This document shows, piece by piece, positions 41,528 to 51,413 of a DNA stretch of 64,000 bases. The stretch is from Flavobacterium psychrotrophum (lineage in GTDB: Bacteria > Bacteroidota > Bacteroidia > Flavobacteriales > Flavobacteriaceae). The notes under the pieces were generated by a model, which saw only the letters and a program-made list of their open reading frames with translations, did not search any database and was not told where the DNA came from. The stretch spans positions 4,402,001-4,466,000 of the forward strand of contig NZ_CP031557.1 in assembly GCF_003403075.1 (NCBI RefSeq), written 5' to 3'. Position 1 is the first letter of the stretch; each line of letters opens with the position of its first letter. Made by a program: the position numbers and the translations under genes.

Positions 41528-42958
41528 TTATCCTATCAAAGAAAGTAGTGCGTCAGGATATAGTGCAATAGCAATATTTAGCACAATAGCTATAATTGCA
41601 ACAGTACTATAAGCTATAGGTGCAGGTTCCGTTTTTTCGGTAGCTTCTTTAGTATACATAGCAAGTATTACCTTAAAGTAATAGCCAACACTAATTATAG
41701 AGCTTATTACTGCAAGCACTATTAGGGTTAAGGTTGCTGTATTGCTCTGCGAACTTAATGTACCTTTATCAAGCAGCTGCGCAAAAAGGAAGAATTTACC
41801 AAAGAACCCTGCAAAAATAGGGATACCCGCCATAGACAGGAATGAGCCGGTAAGTATTGCAGACAGTAACGGATGTGTTTTGCCCAGGCCATTAAAGCTG
41901 TATATTTCTTCGTTGCCCTTATTGCCACATACAGCAAGTAGTACTGCAAAGGCTGCTATTCCGGCTAAAGCATAAGCTGTAGCATAATAAAACAGGTTGC
42001 TTTCGGCTGCTGTAACACTCATAAACTGAAACGACAACATCATATAACCTGCGTGAGATATACCTGAAAACGCAAGCATACGTTTTACATTTGTTTGTTT
42101 CAGGGCTATGAGGTTACCTACTATCATAGACAGTACGGCCACAACATTTATTGTTGTAAGGAAGCCCGGCAGGTGCGGATTTAATGTTACTACAAGCTTA
42201 AAGAAGGCTGCCATGGCTGCAACTTTTGCAAGGGTACTCATTGTTGCTGTTGTAAGCGCAGGAGAACCTTCATAAACATCGGGTGCCCAGAAGTGAAAAG
42301 GCACTGCAGCAATCTTAAACATAAGGCCAATGCTTAACAGTATGGTACCCATACTAAACCATGCAGGCATAGTGTCGCGGTCAAGCGAGTTGATGAATTG
42401 AATATCAAATGAACCTGTTGCACCATATATAAGCGTAATACCAAAGAGTATAAAGCCCGATGCAAATGCTCCCATTAGGAAGTATTTCATACCGGCTTCG
42501 TTACTTTTTACATTTTTAGGTTCGCTTGCTGCAAGCACATATAATGCTATTGAAAGTACCTCGATACCAAGAAAGAACATAGAAAGGTTACCAAACGTTA
42601 CCATTGCAATGGCACCCGTAAGTAGAAAAAGTTTTATGGCAACAAAGTCTGATATCTTTGGTTTGTGTTCTTTTTGAAAGTCGGGAGTAAGTGTTACTAA
42701 AAATGCGGTAAGCAATATAAACAGCCCACTAAATGCTAACCCGTATTTTGTGGTAACAAACATGTTGTAGAACTGTTTTTCGTCAAAGCCAAATCCCGGG
42801 AACAACTCAGCGCTGACTCCTGTTACTTTTAAGCCTACATAAACAAACACAGCAAGAAGTCCTGTTACCGTAACGGGAACAATGGCTTTCCTCAGGTTAA
42901 AAATCTCAGCTATAAGGCATAAAATACCTAATCCTGTAATAGCTATTAATATTTCCAT
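41528..42958 (-). CDS. nuoN: NADH-quinone oxidoreductase subunit N
   Basis: A 476-aa antiporter-like membrane subunit of complex I with about 14 helices. Key residues of the proton path are visible: [21 protein letters not shown]-type block ([17 protein letters not shown]) with the central Lys, and [12 protein letters not shown]. Also seen are the upstream [13 protein letters not shown] and [11 protein letters not shown] segments. It is the last gene of the nuo operon, starts 2 bases after nuoM, and ends 9 bases before the strong bidirectional terminator. Confidence 0.94.
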   Translation of the reverse strand: [476 protein letters not shown]

Positions 42959-42960
42959 TA

Positions 42961-44403
42961 TTAATTATATCGGTTTATGTACACTAAAATCTTTTGTATC
43001 TCCGGAAGCACAATATCAGATATTGGCTTAGGGTAAAGGCCAAAGCCTATAAGCACGGCTATAATAAGCACAAATACCAGGCCTTCGCCAAAGGTTACAT
43101 CGGCAAAAGGTTTTGCATTTGTTTCACCAAGCATTACCTGCTGGTACATTCTTAACATATAGAATGCGCCCAGTATTATGGTTGTACCACCTACTATTGC
43201 AAAGGCAATGTGCACCTGCGCAAGGCTGTACAGTACTTCAAATTCTCCTACAAAGTTAAATGTGCCCGGTAGCGCTACTGATGCAAGCACCAGGATCATG
43301 AACATAGATGCAAACTTAGGCGCCTGAGAACGGATACCGCCCATCTCTGCAATGTCCTGTGTTTTATAACGGCGTTCTATTATCTCTGCGGCAAAGAAAA
43401 CACCGGCAACTACAAAACCGTGTGCTATCATTTGCAGGAATGCCCCACGAATACCATCAAGAGTAAGCGTATAAGCACCGGCAGCAATAAGGCCAACGTG
43501 TGCTAATGATGAGTAAGCAAGCACTTTTTTAATATTGGTTTGCCTAAGGGCAAGTAAAGAGCCATATATAACACCCGCAATACACAGGCCTACTACAATA
43601 TATTTATATTGTTCTGCGGCAAACGGTGCAATAGGCAGCTGCCAGCGCACAATGCTGTAAAGTGCCATTTTAAGCATAATGCCCGAAAGCAGCATGGTAC
43701 CCACAGCCGGAGCTTTTTGATAGGTATTTGCCTGCCAGCTATGGAAGGGTATAATAGGTGTCTTGATAGCATAAGCAAGAAAGAACGCCCAGTAAATAAA
43801 GGTTTGTTCTTTTGCACTAAGTATCGTAGAATACAGTTGCAGGTTAAGGAACGAGTGTGCCTTTTGGTACAGGTAGATAAATGCTACCAGCATAAATAAC
43901 GACCCTGCAAAGGTGTATATAAAGAACTTGATAACTGCTTTTTTACGTTCTTCGGCATCGCCACCACCCCATATAAGTGCAATGAAGTAAATAGGGATAA
44001 GTGAAAGTTCCCAGAATATGTAGTAAACAAAACCGTCTACACTAAGGAAAGAGCCCACCATGGCAAAGGCCATGAACATAATTAGCGCATAAAAAGTGCT
44101 TGTTTTAGGGAACAGGTTACCAAAAGAAGAATACACGATAATAGGTGTAAGAGCGGTAGTAAGTGCCACCATAGTCAACGATAGCCCGTCTGCCTGAAGC
44201 CCAAAGACTACAAGCGGCCTGGTAAGCCATTGTGCATGAAAGCTAACACCTTCGCCCAGGCTGTAGCGGTAAATAATATACAGCGTAGCTGCAAATGCGG
44301 CTGTGCTAAAAAGCAATGCCGTTTTAGAAGCAAGCTTATCGCCCACAAACCAGGTAGCCGCAGCTCCAAAAAGTAAAATAACCAGTATAAATGATACGTC
44401 CAT
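42961..44403 (-). CDS. nuoM: NADH-quinone oxidoreductase subunit M
   Basis: A 480-aa antiporter-like proton channel subunit of complex I. Family landmarks are FWELSLIPIYFIALIWGG with the conserved Glu, the AYAIKTPIIPFHSWQANTYQKAPAVGTMLLSGIMLKM segment with Lys residues, and the broken helix ALRQTNIKKVLAYSSLAHVGL. It lies between nuoL (9 bases upstream) and nuoN (2 bases downstream), the conserved order. Confidence 0.94.
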   Translation of the reverse strand: MDVSFILVILLFGAAATWFVGDKLASKTALLFSTAAFAATLYIIYRYSLGEGVSFHAQWLTRPLVVFGLQADGLSLTMVALTTALTPIIVYSSFGNLFPKTSTFYALIMFMAFAMVGSFLSVDGFVYYIFWELSLIPIYFIALIWGGGDAEERKKAVIKFFIYTFAGSLFMLVAFIYLYQKAHSFLNLQLYSTILSAKEQTFIYWAFFLAYAIKTPIIPFHSWQANTYQKAPAVGTMLLSGIMLKMALYSIVRWQLPIAPFAAEQYKYIVVGLCIAGVIYGSLLALRQTNIKKVLAYSSLAHVGLIAAGAYTLTLDGIRGAFLQMIAHGFVVAGVFFAAEIIERRYKTQDIAEMGGIRSQAPKFASMFMILVLASVALPGTFNFVGEFEVLYSLAQVHIAFAIVGGTTIILGAFYMLRMYQQVMLGETNAKPFADVTFGEGLVFVLIIAVLIGFGLYPKPISDIVLPEIQKILVYINRYN

Positions 44404-44412
44404 CAGTATAAA

Positions 44413-46293
44413 TTATTTTGCCAGAAAAATATAGCCTATTATAGAACAAACACCCAATACAAATACCAGCAGGTAGAATCCTACGCTGCCATTTTGCAGA
44501 GTCCTGCCTTCACCACCCAGGGTAACGGCAAGTTTGCCCAAGCCAAACACTAATCCCGAGATGGCTACTTCGGTAACATTTTTAAAGAAGCTGCCTATGG
44601 CGTAAAGAGGCTTTACAATTATGGCAGTATAAATTTCGTCAACATATAATTTGTTGTACAGTACATTGGCAAGGCCTGCAAATTCTTTATCTGCCGGTGG
44701 CACTTCGCCTTTTTTCATGTACTTGGCATAAGCAATGCCTATACCTATAAGCGCGCCTATTACGGCTATGCCCATAAGCATATATTCTTCATTACCCAGT
44801 TCGTGGTGTGCCGCAGGGGCAGCCATTACAGGCGCAAGATATTCGTTTAACCAGCTGGCTCCCGGCAGGCTTATAGCACCGCCTACAAGTGCAAGCAATG
44901 CAAGCACTATAAGTGGGAAGGTAATAAGCGCAGGCGATTCGTGCAGGTGGTGTTTTTGCTCTTCTGTACCCCTAAAGTCTTTGTAGAACGTAAGGTATAG
45001 CAGGCGGAACATATAGAACGCCGTCATTATAGAAGCTAATGAGCCAATACCCCACAGCACAGGGTTGTGGTGAAACGCCGTCATTAATATTTCGTCTTTT
45101 GAGAAGAAGCCTGAGAATGGTGGTAAACCTGATATTGCAAGCGTAGAAATAAGGAAGGTGCCAAAGGTAATTTTCATAACCTTACGAAGCCCGCCCATAT
45201 TGCGCATATCCTGCTCGCCGTGCAGCGCGTGGATAACAGATCCTGAACCAAGGAACAAACATGCTTTAAAGAATGCGTGTGTTATTACGTGGAAAACAGC
45301 AATTTCATAAGCACCGCAACCTAATGCCAGGAACATAAGCCCAAGCTGTGATACGGTAGAGTATGCCAGTACTTTTTTAATATCGGTTTGTACAAGGCCT
45401 ATTGCGGCTGCTACAAGTGCTGTTAATGCACCTACTACAGCTATAACTTCAAGTACTTCCGGTGTAAGGTTAAACAAAAAGTTTAGCCTAGTTATCATAA
45501 ATATACCTGCGGTAACCATGGTGGCAGCATGTATAAGTGCAGATACCGGCGTAGGGCCTGCCATCGCATCCGGTAACCAGGTGTATAGAGGCAATTGTGC
45601 ACTTTTACCACACGCACCTATAAACAGGCACAGCATTGCAGTACTCAATAGTTCTTTATTATATACCCAGCCGTTAGCAATTTCTGCTTCTATCACACTG
45701 TATTCTGTAGTGTGGAAAAGATAAGCAAGGATAAAGATACCGATAAGGAAACCAAGGTCGCCAATACGGTTCATTATAAATGCCTTTTTTGCCGCATCGT
45801 TATAATCCTGGTTTTTATGCCAAAATCCAATAAGCAGATAAGAGCAAAGCCCAACACCTTCCCAGCCTATAAACATAATAAGCAGGTTGCTGCCCATTAC
45901 CAGCGTTATCATAAAGAAGATAAACAGGTTAAGGTAAGCAAAGAACTTGTGCACGTTCTCGTCATCGTGCATATAGCTGATAGAGTACATATGGATAAGT
46001 GTACCAATACCGGTAACAAACATTAACCACAGTAGTGAAAGCTGATCCAGCTGGAAGCTGAAATCAACGGTAAAGTTAGCAAGTGTAAGCCACTGGCCAA
46101 GGTTAATGATAACAGGTTCTTTAGTAGCGAGTACCTGCAAAAAGAAAGTAAGCGTTACTGCGAAAGCAGCGGCTACGGCAGCTGTGCCAAGCCATCCCGG
46201 AGCGTTGTGCCCCAGTTTCTTTCCAAAGAAAATGTTGATCAGGAACCCTGCAAAGGGTACAAACAAGAGTAGTAAGGCCAAATTATTATCCAT
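44413..46293 (-). CDS. nuoL: NADH-quinone oxidoreductase subunit L
   Basis: A 626-aa subunit, the distal proton-pumping unit with the long lateral helix at its C-terminus. The blocks FIGWEGVGLCSYLLIGFW, GKSAQLPLYTWLPDAMAGPTPVSALIHAATMVTAGIFMI and TDIKKVLAYSTVSQLGLMFLALG are diagnostic. It starts 6 bases after nuoK and is followed by nuoM after 9 bases. Length and motif content look complete. Confidence 0.95.
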   Translation of the reverse strand: MDNNLALLLLFVPFAGFLINIFFGKKLGHNAPGWLGTAAVAAAFAVTLTFFLQVLATKEPVIINLGQWLTLANFTVDFSFQLDQLSLLWLMFVTGIGTLIHMYSISYMHDDENVHKFFAYLNLFIFFMITLVMGSNLLIMFIGWEGVGLCSYLLIGFWHKNQDYNDAAKKAFIMNRIGDLGFLIGIFILAYLFHTTEYSVIEAEIANGWVYNKELLSTAMLCLFIGACGKSAQLPLYTWLPDAMAGPTPVSALIHAATMVTAGIFMITRLNFLFNLTPEVLEVIAVVGALTALVAAAIGLVQTDIKKVLAYSTVSQLGLMFLALGCGAYEIAVFHVITHAFFKACLFLGSGSVIHALHGEQDMRNMGGLRKVMKITFGTFLISTLAISGLPPFSGFFSKDEILMTAFHHNPVLWGIGSLASIMTAFYMFRLLYLTFYKDFRGTEEQKHHLHESPALITFPLIVLALLALVGGAISLPGASWLNEYLAPVMAAPAAHHELGNEEYMLMGIAVIGALIGIGIAYAKYMKKGEVPPADKEFAGLANVLYNKLYVDEIYTAIIVKPLYAIGSFFKNVTEVAISGLVFGLGKLAVTLGGEGRTLQNGSVGFYLLVFVLGVCSIIGYIFLAK

Positions 46294-46299
46294 CAGGCG

Positions 46300-46620
46300 T
46301 TATCCTTTTAGGTTCTTTAAGTTATCAATGTCAATGCCGTTCAGGTTACGGTACACGGCTACAAGTATGGCAAGGCCAACAGCTACTTCGGCAGCAGCCA
46401 CAGCCATAGAGAAGAATACAAATACCTGCCCCGCAGCATCCTGGTGGTACGTAGAAAAAGCTACAAGCAGCAGGTTTACCGCATTTAGCATAATCTCTAT
46501 AGACATGAACATGATGATGGCATTCCTCCTGAAAAGTACCCCAAAAGCGCCTACGCTAAATAGCAGTGCCGAAAGGTACAGGTAGTTTTCAATGCCAATT
46601 TGCTGTAATATATTTTCCAT
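46300..46620 (-). CDS. nuoK: NADH-quinone oxidoreductase subunit K
   Basis: A 106-aa three-helix membrane subunit (ND4L). The two membrane glutamates of the proton channel lie in [19 protein letters not shown] and [20 protein letters not shown]. It starts 1 base after the nuoJ stop and precedes nuoL by 6 bases, in the conserved J-K-L order. Confidence 0.94.
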   Translation of the reverse strand: MENILQQIGIENYLYLSALLFSVGAFGVLFRRNAIIMFMSIEIMLNAVNLLLVAFSTYHQDAAGQVFVFFSMAVAAAEVAVGLAILVAVYRNLNGIDIDNLKNLKG

Positions 46621-46621
46621 A

Positions 46622-47125
46622 TTAGCTGTTGATGTGTTCTTTTTTAGATAGTAATACCGCGCCTATCATCGATACTAAAAGCAGTACAGATGCAAATTCA
46701 AACGGTATCATATAGTCGTTTAGCAATACTTTACCCAATACGTTAATAGACTGGTAATCCTGCCCTGAAACTTCGTATTTAGTAATAACAGGCTGCGATT
46801 TAATAAATGCAGCAATAAGTATAAGCCCGAATATTCCGAAAGCTCCGGCAGCAGCAAGGCGTGAAAGCAGTGGTTTGTTTTTTTCGCCTTCTTTATTGAG
46901 GTTCATAAGCATGATGGTAAAAAGCATCAGGATCATGATAGCACCCGAATATACAATTACGTGCACCATGGCAAGAAACTGCGCGTTGAACATAAGATAA
47001 TGCCCTGCAATAGAGAAGAAACACAGTACAAGATATATGGCACTGTGTATAGGGTTTTTACTAAGGATGGTTAAAAAAGCCGTTCCCAGTGTTATGGCCG
47101 ATAATATGTAGAATAATGTTAGCAT
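46622..47125 (-). CDS. nuoJ: NADH-quinone oxidoreductase subunit J
   Basis: A 167-aa membrane subunit (ND6) with five helices; the segment [23 protein letters not shown] contains the pi-bulge helix typical of this subunit. Two starts are possible, GTG at 47128 and ATG at 47125. The ATG is preferred since it avoids overlap with the nuoI stop and gives the usual [12 protein letters not shown]-terminus. Confidence 0.93.
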   Translation of the reverse strand: MLTLFYILSAITLGTAFLTILSKNPIHSAIYLVLCFFSIAGHYLMFNAQFLAMVHVIVYSGAIMILMLFTIMLMNLNKEGEKNKPLLSRLAAAGAFGIFGLILIAAFIKSQPVITKYEVSGQDYQSINVLGKVLLNDYMIPFEFASVLLLVSMIGAVLLSKKEHINS

Positions 47126-47127
47126 CA

Positions 47128-47673
47128 CTAATTAGCCATTTGGGGTTTAGTGTTATTAATAGCCATATCAAGCGGCATTACCAGTTTCTCTTTACCAAAG
47201 ATAAAATCTTCCCTGTTACTGTTAGATTTTACCATTACACGGCTTTTAGTAAGGTATATGGCCTGCTTAGGGCACGCTTCTTCACACAGGCCGCAAAAAA
47301 TGCAGCGCAGCATGTTTATTTCATATATAGAAGCATATTTCTCCTCACGATACAGGTGTTTTTCATCCGGCTTGCGCTCTTCGGCCTTCATAGTAATGGC
47401 TTCGGCAGGGCAGCTCAGGGCACACAGTCCGCAGGCAGTACAGCGCTCACGGCCTTCGTCATCGCGCATCAGCATATGCTGGCCACGGTATACGGGGCTA
47501 AGCTCACGTGTTTCTTCAGGATATTTAATGGTAACCTTGCGCGTAAAAAGGTGGCCCAGGGTAATCCATAAACCTTTGGCAATTGCCACAAGGTAAAGGC
47601 TTTCCATAAAGGTCATCTTTTTATTGGAAACCTCCTTTTTGCGTCCCGATAATGATATGGTTTCTATAGACAT
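47128..47673 (-). CDS. nuoI: NADH-quinone oxidoreductase subunit I
   Basis: A 181-aa ferredoxin-like subunit carrying clusters N6a and N6b. The two 4Fe-4S motifs are CTACGLCALSCPAEAI and CIFCGLCEEACPKQAI. The N-terminal amphipathic region (SLYLVAIAKGLWITLGHLFTRKVTIKYPEE) matches the family. It lies between nuoH (54-base gap) and nuoJ (2-base gap). The C-terminal ~30 residues past the second cluster are family-variable. Confidence 0.95.
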   Translation of the reverse strand: MSIETISLSGRKKEVSNKKMTFMESLYLVAIAKGLWITLGHLFTRKVTIKYPEETRELSPVYRGQHMLMRDDEGRERCTACGLCALSCPAEAITMKAEERKPDEKHLYREEKYASIYEINMLRCIFCGLCEEACPKQAIYLTKSRVMVKSNSNREDFIFGKEKLVMPLDMAINNTKPQMAN

Positions 47674-47727
47674 TGTATTATTCTTTAATTCCCAAAAAGG
47701 GAGTCATGTATCACAATCAAATTTTAA

Positions 47728-48765
47728 TTAAGCCTGGTCTGCTAAAAGGATAATTACAGCAGTAATAACAATGTTAGCAATAGCCAGTGGAATAAGCATT
47801 TTCCAGCCCAGTTTCATCAGCTGGTCATAACGGAAACGTGGAATCGTCCAGCGTACCCACATATAAAAGAATATGAAGAAACATATCTTTATAAACAGTA
47901 CACCTATACCGATAATGCTTGATGCGTTAGCGCTCCAGTTTTCAGCAACCCAGTCCATACCCGGATAGTTATAAGCACCAAAGTACAGGATGGCAAGTAT
48001 TGCAGACGATATAAACATAGAGGCATATTCTGCAAACAGGTAAAAGCCCATTTTCATTGAAGAATATTCTGTGTGGTAACCACCTATAAGCTCAGCCTCA
48101 CATTCTGCTAAGTCAAATGGGGTACGGTTAGTCTCGGCAAACGAACATACCAGGAATATAAGGAAACCTACCGGCTGGTAAAGGACATTCCACCTCCAGC
48201 CGTGCTGCCCTTCGGCAATGTGGCGCAGGCTTAGCGAACCATCCATCATAACAAGTGCAATAAGGGCAAGACCCATAGCAACCTCGTAAGATATCATTTG
48301 TGATGACGCACGCATGGCACCCATCAGCGAGAATTTGTTGTTAGAAGCCCATCCGCCTATCATGATGCCATAAACACCTATAGAAAGTACACCAAACACA
48401 TACAGCATACCAATGTTGATGTCTGTAGCCTGAAGGATAACGTCGCGGCCAAAGATGTGCAGCTTATCGCCCCATGGTATAACGGCACTTGTAATAAGTG
48501 CGGTACTCATAGATATGGCCGGCCCCATAATAAACAGGAACCTGTTTGGGGTATTAGGAAAAAACTCTTCTTTAGAGAATAGTTTTAAACCATCTGCCAG
48601 TGGCTGCATAATACCACCCGGACCTGCACGGTTAGGGCCTATACGGTCTTGTAACCATGCCGCTAATTTACGCTCAGCAAGGGTTTCATACATGGCAAAA
48701 AGCATTGTTATGGCAAAAATTACCACAATAAAAATGCTTTTTTCTATAATAATAGCTTGATCCAT
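47728..48765 (-). CDS. nuoH: NADH-quinone oxidoreductase subunit H
   Basis: A 345-aa membrane subunit (ND1) that forms the quinone tunnel. Diagnostic blocks include YETLAERKLAAWLQDRIGPNRAGPGGIMQPLADGLKLFSKEE, the NRTPFDLAECEAELIGGYHTEYSSMKMGFYLFAEY loop with the acidic cluster, and WVRWTIPRFRYDQLMKLGWK. It precedes nuoI. The gap on its upstream side to nuoG (83 bases) holds repeat-like sequence, unlike the tight joins elsewhere in this operon. Confidence 0.95.
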   Translation of the reverse strand: MDQAIIIEKSIFIVVIFAITMLFAMYETLAERKLAAWLQDRIGPNRAGPGGIMQPLADGLKLFSKEEFFPNTPNRFLFIMGPAISMSTALITSAVIPWGDKLHIFGRDVILQATDINIGMLYVFGVLSIGVYGIMIGGWASNNKFSLMGAMRASSQMISYEVAMGLALIALVMMDGSLSLRHIAEGQHGWRWNVLYQPVGFLIFLVCSFAETNRTPFDLAECEAELIGGYHTEYSSMKMGFYLFAEYASMFISSAILAILYFGAYNYPGMDWVAENWSANASSIIGIGVLFIKICFFIFFYMWVRWTIPRFRYDQLMKLGWKMLIPLAIANIVITAVIILLADQA

Positions 48766-48802
48766 CTTTCTTTAGTTAAAAGTTTAAAGTATGAAGGTTT
48801 AA

Positions 48803-48825
48803 AGTTGAGGAAGCTTCCGGCAACT
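48803..48825. repeat. Inverted repeat in the nuoG-nuoH gap
   Basis: AGTTG and CAACT flank a central GGAAGCTTCC palindrome, inside an 83-base gap (48766-48848) that also has a direct repeat of GTTTAAAGT-like words and ATCAACCGTCAACC. Most other nuo junctions have fewer than 10 bases. Confidence 0.45.
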
Positions 48826-48848
48826 AGTAACCATCAACCGTCAACCCT

Positions 48849-49892
48849 TTATACGTTTCCTTTTTTATATACTTCCTGTTCTGCGGCCTTAAGCGGAATG
48901 GCAGGCATACTTATCTTTTTACGGTCTTTTTCGCGTCCCAGTAAAATATGTTTCTCGGTTTCAATGTGTACCGGCTCTATCTTACGGGTGTAGTTGTTTG
49001 CGTTGATAACCGAGTCTTTTTCAAACTTGCGTGGCCCTTCAATAACCCAGTCAGCAACTTCTTTATGATCAAAACGGCATTCGTTACAAATAAACTCTTC
49101 TACTTCGTGGTACTCATCTTTACGGGCAGTAACACGTTGTATTTCGTTACCAAACATCCAAAGGGTGGTTTTGCCACAACATTTGGTACAGTTACGGTGT
49201 GCATTGTATGGCTTGTTAAACCAAACCCTTTGCTTAAAGCGGAATGTTTTATCAGTAAGTGCACCTACAGGACACACATCGATCATATTACCCGAAAACT
49301 CATTATCAATTGCCTTAGAAATAGCTGTTGATATTTGCGAGTGGTCGCCACGGTTAAGTACACCATGTACACGATTATCTGTAAGCTGATCTGCTGTCAT
49401 TACACAACGGTAACATACAATACAACGATTCATGTGCAGTTGTATGTTTGGCCCTATATTTTCTGGCTCAAAGGTACGTTTTTCCTCAATAAAGCGCGTT
49501 TTGGCAGCACCGTGCTTAAAGCTAAGGTTTTGCAGGTCGCACTCACCGGCCTGGTCGCATACCGGGCAATCCAGCGGGTGGTTTATCAAAAGGAATTCGG
49601 TAACCGATTTACGTGCATCTACAACCCTTTCAGATGAAATGCTCTTAACCTCCATACCGTCCATACAGCCGGTAACGCAAGATGCCATTAGTTTAGGCAT
49701 AGGGCGTGGGTCGGCTTCACTACCTTTAGAAACCTCTACAAGACAGCAACGGCATTTACCGCCACTCCCTTTAAGTTTTGAATAATAGCACATGGCTGGC
49801 GGAACGCTTTCGCCGCCTATTTTGCGCGCAGCCTGCAGGATGGTGGTCCCCGGTTCTACGTCTATTTCCTGGCCGTCTATTGTTACTTTCAT
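48849..49892 (-). CDS. nuoG: NADH-quinone oxidoreductase subunit G, short form
   Basis: A 347-aa subunit with the N-terminal ferredoxin domain (2Fe-2S ligands C35, C46 and C49 in AMCYYSKLKGSGGKCRCC and C71 downstream) and the following CPVCDQAGECDLQ and CIVCYRCV/CPVGAL 4Fe-4S cluster motifs. The 4Fe-4S-type CTKCCGK and CNECR patterns follow. The large molybdopterin-like domain that makes typical NuoG 700-900 aa long is absent. The protein ends with a basic tail at KKGNV and a clean stop, so this is a natural short form of NuoG, as seen in other Bacteroidota, rather than a truncation. Confidence 0.88.
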   Translation of the reverse strand: MKVTIDGQEIDVEPGTTILQAARKIGGESVPPAMCYYSKLKGSGGKCRCCLVEVSKGSEADPRPMPKLMASCVTGCMDGMEVKSISSERVVDARKSVTEFLLINHPLDCPVCDQAGECDLQNLSFKHGAAKTRFIEEKRTFEPENIGPNIQLHMNRCIVCYRCVMTADQLTDNRVHGVLNRGDHSQISTAISKAIDNEFSGNMIDVCPVGALTDKTFRFKQRVWFNKPYNAHRNCTKCCGKTTLWMFGNEIQRVTARKDEYHEVEEFICNECRFDHKEVADWVIEGPRKFEKDSVINANNYTRKIEPVHIETEKHILLGREKDRKKISMPAIPLKAAEQEVYKKGNV

Positions 49893-49925
49893 TTTATTCT
49901 TGTTTGAAAGTTGAATGTTTTAATG

Positions 49926-50037
49926 TTTAAAAGTTTTGTTAAACCCTCAAACACCGCACTGTATTCAGCTTCTTATTTTTTGGTTGAAAGTATAGCCCGT
50001 CAGGAACTTTACAACTTTCAACATTATAACTTTTAAA
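49926..50037. repeat. Inverted repeat in the nuoF-nuoG gap
   Basis: TTTAAAAGTT (49926-49935) and AACTTTTAAA (50028-50037) are perfect inverted copies; nearby GAAAGTTG and CAACTTTC form a second pair. They fill most of a 147-base gap (49893-50039) in the operon. Confidence 0.5.
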
Positions 50038-50039
50038 AC

Positions 50040-51410
50040 TTAAATTACTGCTTGTTTAGCTACCAGGTGTCTTACCTTCTCAAAAGGTTCGTCAACAAAG
50101 TGGTCGCGGTTTTTTATTTTTTCAGGGAAACGGATGTGGTATTCAAACTCGTCCCTAAAGTGGCGTATGGCTGCTGCCACCGGCCATGCTGCTGCATCGC
50201 CCAGCGGGCATATGGTATTACCCTCTATCTTGCGCTGTATGTCCCAAAGCAGGTCAATATCTTCTTCACGGCCGTGACCGGTTTCTATACGGTGCAGTAC
50301 TTTTTCCATCCAGCCGGTACCCTCGCGGCATGGTGAGCACTGCCCACAGCTTTCGTGGTGGTAAAAGCGGCTAAAGTTCCAGGTGTTGCGCACTACGCAG
50401 GTAGTATCGTTATACACGATAAAACCTCCAGACCCTAATGAAGAGCCTGTTGCAAAACCTCCATCGGCAAGCGATTCGTAAGTCATTAAACGGTCTTCGC
50501 CGGCAGCGGTCTTATAAATAAGGTGCGCAGGAAGAATAGGCACAGATGAGCCTCCCGGTATTAATCCTTTAAGCGGACGATCGTTCATCATACCGCCAAG
50601 GTATTCGTCAGAATTCATAAATTCATCTACCGTCATGCCCATGTCTATTTCATAAACGCCAGGGTTTTTACAGTGTCCTGATGCAGAAAATAGTTTGGTA
50701 CCCGTAGAACGCCCGATGCCTATTTTAGCATACTCAGCGCCGGTGTTATTCACGATCCAAGGCACAGCAGAAATAGATTCTACATTGTTTACCACGGTAG
50801 GGTTAGCCCAAAGGCCACTAACAGCAGGGAATGGCGGCTTGATGCGCGGGTTACCCCTTTTGCCTTCAAGCGACTCAATAAGTGCAGTTTCCTCACCACA
50901 AATGTAAGCACCTGCACCGCAATGCACATGAAGGTCAAGATCCCAGCCGGTACCCATTATATTTTTACCCAGCCAACCTGCGGCATAGGCTTCTTTAATT
51001 GCGTTTTCAAGAATGCGGAATACCCACATATATTCGCCACGAATGTAGATGTAACTAAGGTTACAACCCAGTGCGTAACTAGAAGTAATCATACCCTCTA
51101 TCAAAAGGTGAGGTATGTACTCCATAAGATAACGGTCTTTAAACGTTCCCGGTTCAGACTCATCTGCATTACAAACAAGGTGCCTTGGCTTACCCGATTT
51201 TTTATCGATAAAGCTCCATTTCATTCCGGTAGGGAAACCCGCACCACCACGCCCGCGAAGGCCACTGGTTTTTACTTCTTCCACCACCTCGTCCGGTGTC
51301 ATGCTTTTAAGCGCTTTTTCTACAGAGCGGTAGCCACCGTGCTTGCGGTATACCTCATAGGTTTTTATACCCGGTACATTAGCGTGCTCTAATAATATCT
51401 TTTGTCCCAT
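50040..51410 (-). CDS. nuoF: NADH-quinone oxidoreductase subunit F
   Basis: A 456-aa flavoprotein that takes electrons from NADH. GLRGRGGAGFPTGMKWSF is the FMN/NADH-binding loop (residues ~50-67), and AYICGEETALIESLEGKRGNPRIKPPFP continues it. The N3 4Fe-4S ligands are in ESCGQCSPCREGTGWM and the later ICPLGDAAAWPV. It starts 3 bases after nuoE. A slight feature is the extended C-terminus after the cluster, RFPEKIKNRDHFVDEP. Confidence 0.95.
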   Translation of the reverse strand: MGQKILLEHANVPGIKTYEVYRKHGGYRSVEKALKSMTPDEVVEEVKTSGLRGRGGAGFPTGMKWSFIDKKSGKPRHLVCNADESEPGTFKDRYLMEYIPHLLIEGMITSSYALGCNLSYIYIRGEYMWVFRILENAIKEAYAAGWLGKNIMGTGWDLDLHVHCGAGAYICGEETALIESLEGKRGNPRIKPPFPAVSGLWANPTVVNNVESISAVPWIVNNTGAEYAKIGIGRSTGTKLFSASGHCKNPGVYEIDMGMTVDEFMNSDEYLGGMMNDRPLKGLIPGGSSVPILPAHLIYKTAAGEDRLMTYESLADGGFATGSSLGSGGFIVYNDTTCVVRNTWNFSRFYHHESCGQCSPCREGTGWMEKVLHRIETGHGREEDIDLLWDIQRKIEGNTICPLGDAAAWPVAAAIRHFRDEFEYHIRFPEKIKNRDHFVDEPFEKVRHLVAKQAVI

Positions 51411-51413
51411 TGT

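Noticed and set aside
46106..46585. Plus-strand frame of 159 codons over nuoL/nuoK
   Set aside because: It overlaps two certain complex I genes on the opposite strand and has no family features.
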